Below are positions 58,789 through 64,000 of a DNA stretch of 64,000 nt, piece by piece. The notes below the pieces were generated by a model that was not told the origin of the DNA, searched no databases, and saw only the letters and a program-made list of their open reading frames with translations. The DNA comes from Methanomicrobiales archaeon HGW-Methanomicrobiales-2. Its GTDB lineage: Archaea; Halobacteriota; Methanomicrobia; Methanomicrobiales; Methanoculleaceae. Both the position numbers and the translations under genes were made by a program. The stretch covers positions 1 to 64,000 of the forward strand of contig PGYL01000019.1 in the NCBI GenBank assembly GCA_002839645.1. The letters are read 5' to 3'. Position 1 is the stretch's first letter. Each line of letters begins with the position of its first letter.

Positions 58789-60462
58789 CTACCCCCGCAT
58801 CATCACCAGGCCAACACCCTCAACGAACTGAACCTCACCCCCCATCTCGGTGGCGCAATCATAGAACGCAGACTTCATCAGGGACCCGTTCCCGAGGGCC
58901 TTCTGAATATCATCAAAAACGACATGATCCCTCAGTTTCAGGGCGTCAAGCATCGCCTTCTCCACGTCACGCCTGACCTTTGCCACCTTCTCAGAATCAA
59001 TCTCCAGTTCGCAGATATCGGAGAAGGCCTGCGCGGTCTCATCGGCCGGGTTGAAGGCGAGGTCGCCGGTCTCCATATCGAGGAGGAGGACAGAGAGGTA
59101 TTTTGAGATGAAATTGCGATGGAACTGCTCACTGTCGATGAAGTCCCGCACCCGCCGCTCGAATCCAGTCGGGGATGCCAGGCAGAGAACGGTGACGATT
59201 CCGGATGAGCGTGTCTGGTCCCGCATATCAGCGAGCATGGCCGTCACATCATCCTGGGCGAGAGGATCGCAGTCATAGCCCAGATCGGCATACCTCTCTA
59301 TCCGCGACGCATAGCACGCATCGAAGACGTATTGTTTCTTTCTCCCTAGGAGCCTCTTCTCCACGAGACGGATGGTGAGAGAGCGGTTCTCAGGCAGTAC
59401 CTTCTTCCTGGCCTCGCCGGCGTATCCTGCGGAGGTGCCCCTGTTCTCCTCGATCCCCTCCACATAAAACGCCCTCCCCCCGATCACCGGGGAATCCCCG
59501 ATCTTTCTCTCCATCCTCCCGATGAAGGTCAGCTCGTACTGTTTTGCCTCTCCGGCACTGACGTACCTGCTCCGCTCGCCCTGACCGTTGCCCTTCAACG
59601 CTCTCATAGCAGCTTCGATCCGCTGCTCCCGGGATGTGAGGGCCTCCTCTGCCACCCTGATTGCTTGCTCCTGCACGACCAGGTTGTCACGAGCCGCCCT
59701 GGCATCTTCCTCAATCTTGCGGGCAGACGCCATGGTCCCCTGTGCCTCTTCTTCTCTCCGGATAACCTCCCGCTCCTGATCGCGAAGAATAGCTTCCTTC
59801 TCCTTCAGTCTCCGGGACTGGGCCTCTTTCTCTGCCTCAACCTCTGACCGGACACTCTTCTCCCGGCTCTGTGCCTCATCCTTCCAGGTGGCGATCAGGC
59901 CTCCGAGCCAGTCCAGTTCAGTCACTGCTTCGGCAACAGCCGCATTGGCCTTGCCTTTGTAGCCCCCCCACCGCTTCTTCAGGTAACCCCTGAGCGTCAG
60001 GCGAATCTCCGTATTCTCAAGGGATGCATCGACCCAGGAGTCCATCTCGATGTAGTAATCATGAAGCAGCGAAAGAAGGTTTTCGTCCTGCCGGATGAGC
60101 CGTTTTTTGATGTCGTTCACGGTCAGGAGTTCAAAGACGTTGTATCGCTCGACCCTCTCATAGAGTCCGAGCTCTTCATCAGAAAAGATCCTTACTGCAT
60201 CAAACGACTCCCCGTTGGCCTTCACACTGACTGCAAGGGCGACGAGGGCAGCATCGAACTGCGAACGGAAATGGGAATCCAGATCCCTCAAGAATGTGCC
60301 ACATTCTCCGTCCTGGTACCGGTCAAAGTTCGTTCGGATCTGGTTCCAGAGTTCAATCCTTCGCTCAAATGTCTCATACCTGATCTGCGGCCCGGCCTTC
60401 AGAACCCGTTTTGCCGGCAATAGTAACTTCTTAATGCACTCGATATCTCCTTCTTCGAACAT
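58789..60462 (-). CDS. Coiled-coil protein of the ESCRT-like locus
   Basis: 557 residues. The N-terminal part is helical (LWNQIRTNFDRYQ, FDAALVALAVSVKANGESFDAVRIFSDEELGLY). A long charged coiled coil occupies about 195-300 (REKSVRSEVEAEKEAQSRRLKEKEAILRDQEREVIRREEEAQ). A C-terminal beta/alpha domain contains YELTFIGRMERKIGDSPVIGGRAFYVEG and SSGIVTVLCLASPTGFERRVRDFI. The last 60 residues may form a winged helix. Its ATG is directly after the stop of the upstream small gene, so they are one operon, divergent from the ESCRT-like genes. I do not recognise the family; a scaffold or adaptor role is likely. Confidence 0.7.
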   Translation of the reverse strand: MFEEGDIECIKKLLLPAKRVLKAGPQIRYETFERRIELWNQIRTNFDRYQDGECGTFLRDLDSHFRSQFDAALVALAVSVKANGESFDAVRIFSDEELGLYERVERYNVFELLTVNDIKKRLIRQDENLLSLLHDYYIEMDSWVDASLENTEIRLTLRGYLKKRWGGYKGKANAAVAEAVTELDWLGGLIATWKDEAQSREKSVRSEVEAEKEAQSRRLKEKEAILRDQEREVIRREEEAQGTMASARKIEEDARAARDNLVVQEQAIRVAEEALTSREQRIEAAMRALKGNGQGERSRYVSAGEAKQYELTFIGRMERKIGDSPVIGGRAFYVEGIEENRGTSAGYAGEARKKVLPENRSLTIRLVEKRLLGRKKQYVFDACYASRIERYADLGYDCDPLAQDDVTAMLADMRDQTRSSGIVTVLCLASPTGFERRVRDFIDSEQFHRNFISKYLSVLLLDMETGDLAFNPADETAQAFSDICELEIDSEKVAKVRRDVEKAMLDALKLRDHVVFDDIQKALGNGSLMKSAFYDCATEMGGEVQFVEGVGLVMMRG

Positions 60463-60978
60463 CTAATCATCCCCGAGAAATACCTCCATCTCCTCGCTGA
60501 TCTTTTCTGCAAGAAACTCCACGATCTCGCCGTAACCCAGGATGGTGATCAGAACATCCGTAGTCCCGTTGCCTTTCAGGGTAATCTCAATGGAGGCCTG
60601 CCCCTTTTTTGTGGTAACAAAATACTTCTTCGTGTTCCCCGTCCTGTAGTCATACCCTGCATTGATCTTGCTCATCAGGTAGGATAGAAACTTTTCGAGG
60701 ACCTCGATCTCTTCCTTGCTCTCGTAACGCAATCTTCTTGTCTTCTCCTCCACCTCAGGGTGATACTCCTCCATCCGGTAGACCTCAACCTTTCTTCTAT
60801 CACCCTCGATACGGGAATAGAGGTCTTCAAGAAATTCATCGATGTTTGCTCCTTTGAAGACCATCGCCGTCCCTTTTGGCTTAGAAATCTCTGCTCTGTC
60901 CCCCCACCGTTCAATTGCGTAATCTATACGTTTTCTCTCCGCATCAGATTCATAATCCACAATCAGGAGATACCCCAT
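60463..60978 (-). CDS. Small unknown protein of the ESCRT-like locus
   Basis: 171 residues from ATG 60978 (GYLLIVDYESDAERKRIDYAIERWGDRAEISKPKGTAMVFKG); the track start at 61002 lies inside the TATA box. An N-terminal beta-alpha domain with a FLEDLYSRIEG segment is followed by a charged helix (YHPEVEEKTRRLRYESKEEIEVLEKFLSYLMSKINAGYDYRTG) and a small beta domain ending in IVEFLAEKISEEMEVFLGDD. No known motif is seen. It is the first gene of the minus-strand operon and shares a promoter region with the ESCRT-like genes. Confidence 0.65.
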   Translation of the reverse strand: MGYLLIVDYESDAERKRIDYAIERWGDRAEISKPKGTAMVFKGANIDEFLEDLYSRIEGDRRKVEVYRMEEYHPEVEEKTRRLRYESKEEIEVLEKFLSYLMSKINAGYDYRTGNTKKYFVTTKKGQASIEITLKGNGTTDVLITILGYGEIVEFLAEKISEEMEVFLGDD

Positions 60979-60995
60979 TGACCTCTCATTTTGGG

Positions 60996-61070
60996 TTTTC
61001 ACCTATATAGGGTTTTCTCCATTCCGGAGATTATTTAACTCCATATCCACATTGGAGATAAATTTATATG
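60996..61070. promoter_or_regulatory. Bidirectional promoter with two CTCC/GGAG inverted repeats
   Basis: The minus-strand TATA CCTATATA lies at about 61002-61009 and the plus-strand TATA AATTTATATG at 61061-61070. Between them are two inverted repeats, TCTCC-ATTCC-GGAGA (61016-61030) and CTCCA-N9-TGGAG (61039-61057). The symmetric placement suggests that one regulator binds both and controls both operons. The regulator is not identified; a similar spacing of TATA boxes excludes the upstream ATGs 61002 (minus) and 61068 (plus). Confidence 0.6.
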
Positions 61071-61100
61071 TTTGCATACCTCATTCTCAATAGAGAGCCT

Positions 61101-61691
61101 ATGAGTTTCTGGGATACGTTCAGGAAGAACCCTGTTGACAAATTAAAGGTACTTGAGCTTCAGGAAGAGGAGATCCGGCTAAAAAACAAGATTGAACGCG
61201 CGCGCAAGGAGATCAACAAACTCGAAAAGGAGAAGAAAAACCGGTTCCAGGAGGGTGTCGGGGCAGACCTCCTGAAGAAGAAGATGCTTACCTATGAGTT
61301 GAAACGACTCGACATGGAGGTTCAGCTCAAGGTGCAGGGATTCATGGCGATGCAAAAGCAGCTCATGCTCGTCTCAAACCTCGTCGTGATCAAGCGGTTC
61401 GAGAAGGAACTGAAGAACACCCCCTTCTGGGATAAGATCACCCATATCCCCCCTGAACAGCTTGAGGGCGCCCTGATCAATGTCAACCTCTCCGGAAAGG
61501 CTTTTGAGAACGTGCTCGACAGCCTCAACCAGGTCTTTGAGATGCAGATCGCCGACTTCCAGACGGCCGAGGACGAGACCGAGAAGCAACTGCTGGATAC
61601 CTGGAGCCAGATCGAAGCTGGAACCATGGATCTGGAAGAGGGTGAGGAGACGCTATCCATCGAGAGAGTTCTTGAGAAGAGGGAGATCTGA
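61101..61691 (+). CDS. ESCRT-III/Snf7-like small coiled-coil protein, first
   Basis: 196 residues from ATG 61101 (SFWDTFRKNPVDKLKVLELQ). A short amphipathic N-terminus is followed by a long basic helix pair (EEEIRLKNKIERARKEINKLEKEKKNRFQEG, LLKKKMLTYELKRLDMEVQLKVQGFMAMQKQL), then VSNLVVIKRFEKELKNTPFWDKI, and an acidic C-terminal part (EDETEKQLLDTWSQIEAGTMDLEEGEE). The order of basic helical core, middle helices and acidic tail, and the length, match ESCRT-III proteins. It aligns with the next protein, so they are paralogues. The genes continue to a Vps4-type ATPase. The family assignment is inference from pattern. Confidence 0.5.
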   Translation: MSFWDTFRKNPVDKLKVLELQEEEIRLKNKIERARKEINKLEKEKKNRFQEGVGADLLKKKMLTYELKRLDMEVQLKVQGFMAMQKQLMLVSNLVVIKRFEKELKNTPFWDKITHIPPEQLEGALINVNLSGKAFENVLDSLNQVFEMQIADFQTAEDETEKQLLDTWSQIEAGTMDLEEGEETLSIERVLEKREI

Positions 61692-61700
61692 GGGAGAGCT

Positions 61701-62282
61701 ATGAGTCTCCTTTCCCGACTCTTTGGGGCCAGAAACCCGGTCGATTCGATGAGTCCAAAGGATCTCCGCGTCATGGAGATCCAGCTGACCCGGCGGATCG
61801 ATGAGATTGCCGGGGAGGCGAAGAGGGTCGATGCAGAGATCGCGCTCCTGCTTGAGAAGGCGCGTTCGCCCTTGTCTAAAAACGAAGAGATCAGTCTTGC
61901 GCGCCGGATCAAGACCCTCTCTCAGAAGAAGGAGATGAAACTCGCCGCCCATGCCCAGCTCGACAAAGAACTCAGGGCGGTCTCGAACATCCTCATCCTC
62001 AAGGAGCACGAGGCGGATCTGAAATCTGCCGGAGTATGGAACCAGGTGAAAGATCTGGAGCCTGACGTCCTCGAAGACTGGCTCATCAAGAAGAATCTTG
62101 AAGGCCAGAGCAGAAGCGATCTCGTCACAACGATCACACAGATGACCTCAAGCGCGATGTCAACCGGCGTGGAGGAGGATGAGGAACTCGATGAGATCCT
62201 CGATGTGATCAGGGCGGTGAAGGACGGATCCCTCGACCCTACCGACGTGGAGATCACGAGAGATCGCCGGGAGTATGAATAG
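61701..62282 (+). CDS. ESCRT-III/Snf7-like small coiled-coil protein, second
   Basis: 193 residues starting SLLSRLFGARNPVDSMSPKDLRV. The S-L-x-x-R-L-F-G beginning is strikingly like eukaryotic CHMP4/Snf7 N-termini, which insert into membranes. The helical core (MEIQLTRRIDEIAGEAKRVDAEIALLLEKA, ARRIKTLSQKKEMKLAAHAQLDKEL) leads to VSNILILKEHEADLKSAGVWNQVKDLEPDVLEDWL, shared with the first protein, and an acidic EEDEELDEILDVI near the C-terminus. GGGAGAG precedes the ATG. I infer that it polymerises on membranes and is remodelled by the ATPase downstream; this is not shown. Confidence 0.5.
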   Translation: MSLLSRLFGARNPVDSMSPKDLRVMEIQLTRRIDEIAGEAKRVDAEIALLLEKARSPLSKNEEISLARRIKTLSQKKEMKLAAHAQLDKELRAVSNILILKEHEADLKSAGVWNQVKDLEPDVLEDWLIKKNLEGQSRSDLVTTITQMTSSAMSTGVEEDEELDEILDVIRAVKDGSLDPTDVEITRDRREYE

Positions 62283-62352
62283 AACATGAATTCGGGCTCA
62301 TTCATGAAGCCCGATCTCTCATTATTTATGGCAGTTTGAGGGGATCTCAGGC

Positions 62353-63507
62353 ATGAAAGTGGACCTGACAGGCGCACTGAATTCGATGCTGCAGAAGACA
62401 ATTAAGGAGTACAGAGCAGCGGATGAGTGCGGCGATACCAGAAGCGCCAGGGCAAAAGCCCTGGAATGTGCAGGGTTGCTGGAGCAGATAGCCCAATCTT
62501 CTCCCGGACAGCGTGAGATATACATGAAACGCGCCCAGGAATGGAGAGTGATCGCGGGCCAGGTGGAAGCGAGGGGGAGCGGCAAGGTTGTGGAATCGGC
62601 AGGAACCGGAGAGAACGAGTTCCTGACCTATGCCGAATCCCTGATCGCAACGACCCCGGTGAGGTGGGGAGATATCGGGGGCCTTGAAAATACCAAGCGA
62701 TTGATGATGGAGACGATCGTGATCGCCGGCCTGAACAAGCCCGACTCGATCAAGCCCTGGAAGGGTATCCTCCTCTTTGGCCCGCCCGGAACCGGTAAGA
62801 CCCTGCTTGCGGCCGCAGCTGCCGGAAGTCTCAATGCGACCTTCTTTGATCTCAAGGCAGACCGCGTTCTCTCGAAGTATTTCGGGGAGTCTTCAAAACT
62901 GGTCTCCGGACTCTATGCAGCGGCGCGGGTACATTCTCCATCTATCGTCTTTGTGGATGAGTTCGATGCCCTCAGCCAGTCCCGAGGCGGCGATACAAGC
63001 GAAGCGACACGAAAACTGCTCTCGACCCTGCTCACCGAACTGGATGGATTGCAGGACAAAAAGAGCGGACAACTCCTGCTCACCCTTGCGGCCACAAACA
63101 CTCCCTGGGATCTCGATCCCGCGGTGCTCTCGCGGTTCCCCCGGCGGATCTATGTGACCCTCCCTGACTCTGAGGCCTGTTACGAGATCCTGAAGATCCA
63201 CACAAAGGATCTCGACCGCTCATCCCTCGACCTCGATGCCCTGGGAGCGCGCTGTGTGGAGAACCTCTACTCGGGGCGCGACATCCAGAACCTCTGTCAG
63301 CAGGCGATCTGGCATATGATCCGCGAAGAGAATACCAACCTCCACCATCTCGCCGAGTTGCCGTTCGATGAGTTGAAGGAACGTTCCCTGAATGTGCGCG
63401 GGCTCCGTGGCGGCGATTTCGATGACGCATTTGGAAAGATCAGGTCTCCTATTACCAGGTCTGACCTCCAGAGATACGATGAGTGGATGGAGAAATTTGG
63501 CGAGTGA
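62353..63507 (+). CDS. AAA ATPase of the Vps4/katanin clade with MIT-like N-terminus
   Basis: 384 residues. The N-terminal about 75 residues form a three-helix, MIT-like bundle (LQKTIKEYRAADECGDTRSARAKALECAGLLEQIA, REIYMKRAQEWRVIAGQVEA). The AAA domain has WGDIGGLENTKRLMMETI, Walker A GPPGTGKT (143-150), pore loop KYFGES (175-180), Walker B IVFVDEFDAL, sensor AATN, PWDLDPAVLSRFPRRIYVTLPD and a C-terminal helix SPITRSDLQRYDEWMEKFGE. These last features mark the meiotic clade (Vps4, CdvC, katanin, spastin). Such ATPases pull apart ESCRT-III filaments. It is the third gene of the operon with the two ESCRT-III-like proteins. Confidence 0.75.
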   Translation: MKVDLTGALNSMLQKTIKEYRAADECGDTRSARAKALECAGLLEQIAQSSPGQREIYMKRAQEWRVIAGQVEARGSGKVVESAGTGENEFLTYAESLIATTPVRWGDIGGLENTKRLMMETIVIAGLNKPDSIKPWKGILLFGPPGTGKTLLAAAAAGSLNATFFDLKADRVLSKYFGESSKLVSGLYAAARVHSPSIVFVDEFDALSQSRGGDTSEATRKLLSTLLTELDGLQDKKSGQLLLTLAATNTPWDLDPAVLSRFPRRIYVTLPDSEACYEILKIHTKDLDRSSLDLDALGARCVENLYSGRDIQNLCQQAIWHMIREENTNLHHLAELPFDELKERSLNVRGLRGGDFDDAFGKIRSPITRSDLQRYDEWMEKFGE

Positions 63508-63698
63508 ACGCGTAAGCCGGCGGGTTCTGAAGGGAGCCTATCCGGCCATGCGTCTCCACCGTTGCCGTATGGGGTTCTCGTCCCCCATCCGGTTCTCCCC
63601 ATCTCATCTTGATAGTTGCCCGGGTTGTCACGGGAAGGCGATGAACGGAGGCCAGAACGGTGTTGCAGGTGAGATCCGCGAGGGGGAGCGCCGGCCCC
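63508..63698. other. Intergenic region
   Basis: Between the ATPase stop and the partial membrane gene no coding sequence or clear promoter is seen. A GGGG-TTCTCGT-CCCC hairpin (about 63571-63585) may terminate transcription. Confidence 0.35.
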
Positions 63699-64000
63699 TC
63701 AGCATCGCGGCACCAGGAGCACCTCGGTCGTCCACACATCGACGATGTTTTTACACATCTTCTCTGCCCTCTGCGCCTTGAGTTCCAGCATACTCCCTCC
63801 CATTCCATCGTCGATATCCAGTGCGTTCAACTGTTTGACCAGCCTGACAAGCCTCTCGCTGAGACCCATCTTACCCAGTGCATCTTCCAGAATGTACAGT
63901 TTGTCGTGAACGTCCTCGAACCGCTTCGTGCGGCAGCAGGCATCGATCTCCTGGATCAGGTGGAAGGTGTGCAGGTAACTCAGGGCAGTTGTACGTTGGT
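63699..64000 (-). CDS. Membrane protein C-terminal module, copy 2 (partial)
   Basis: The window ends inside this gene. The visible part encodes LSYLHTFHLIQEIDACCRTKRFEDVHDKLYILEDALGKMGLSERLVRLVKQLNALDIDDG and MEL-type helices ending TTEVLLVPRC. It matches the C-terminus of the gene at 57262-58509 nearly throughout, but the last residues differ and lack HPVRVR. At DNA level 281 bp (63720-64000) align without gaps to 57289-57569, with about 34 mismatches by hand count. The rest, including membrane helices, lies beyond the window. Confidence 0.8.
   Translation of the reverse strand, partial: QRTTALSYLHTFHLIQEIDACCRTKRFEDVHDKLYILEDALGKMGLSERLVRLVKQLNALDIDDGMGGSMLELKAQRAEKMCKNIVDVWTTEVLLVPRC

Overview
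The window looks like part of a chromosome of a methanogenic euryarchaeon, most likely Methanomicrobiales and close to Methanoculleus. This is an inference from GC-rich coding sequence, AT-rich TATA-type promoters, GGTGA/GGAGG Shine-Dalgarno sites, HypD, PAS-domain kinases with archaeal-type phosphoacceptor motifs, PEGA surface proteins and archaeal tRNAs. There is no rRNA or diagnostic methanogenesis gene, so the genus is a guess. Genes sit in short operons on both strands, and many pairs overlap by an ATGA or are translationally coupled.

Layout. 0-8 kb is an accessory island: a hicA gene cut by a short mobile element, an intact HicB/HicA pair, an overlapping pair of AAA ATPases, an orphan RelE, and a wHTH regulator / YwgA-like / PemK-MazF trio. 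8-13 kb carries NudC, an iron-sulfur flavoprotein, a flavodoxin-ferredoxin fusion, a TetR regulator, a QueG-like reductase and a methyltransferase. At 13.6 kb lies a 168-bp MITE with terminal inverted repeats and an 8-bp target duplication; related copies lie at 1-116 and 33180-33294. 13.9-20.7 kb holds secreted sensor and binding proteins (a triple-repeat protein and a lipoprotein fusing two substrate-binding folds), a pair of paralogous small proteins and two paralogous membrane proteins. 21-36 kb is metabolic and accessory: an acetoacetate decarboxylase-like/SDR pair, a RelE toxin-antitoxin pair, a PQQ-type sugar dehydrogenase, alpha/beta hydrolases, SRPBCC proteins (one frameshifted), a nucleoside-gate membrane protein, a sodium:solute symporter with its small accessory protein, two convergent PhzF genes and a PEGA protein. 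35-48 kb has a PAS histidine kinase, a transglutaminase lipoprotein, an iron alcohol dehydrogenase coupled to a PAS kinase-like protein, tRNA-Arg, HypD, a radical SAM protein, tRNA-Thr, pirin and an FMN reductase. 48-50.3 kb is a run of decayed genes (Fic, Hsp20, ADP-ribosylglycohydrolase) next to an array of palindromes.

The most interesting part is 50.4-64 kb. Three Ser/Thr protein kinases, two of them fused to TPR repeats and one a membrane protein with a large non-catalytic region, lie beside a bidirectional cassette. On the plus strand the cassette encodes two paralogous small helical proteins that resemble ESCRT-III/Snf7 in size, charge layout and N-terminus, followed by an AAA ATPase of the Vps4/katanin (meiotic) clade with an MIT-like N-terminus. 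On the minus strand it encodes a small protein and a long coiled-coil protein. The cassette is bracketed by two direct copies of a membrane-protein gene, with about 88% identity over the 281 bp visible. I read this as a candidate ESCRT/Cdv-like membrane-remodelling module under kinase control in a lineage expected to divide with FtsZ. The ATPase assignment is fairly firm; the ESCRT-III assignment is a hypothesis from sequence pattern only.
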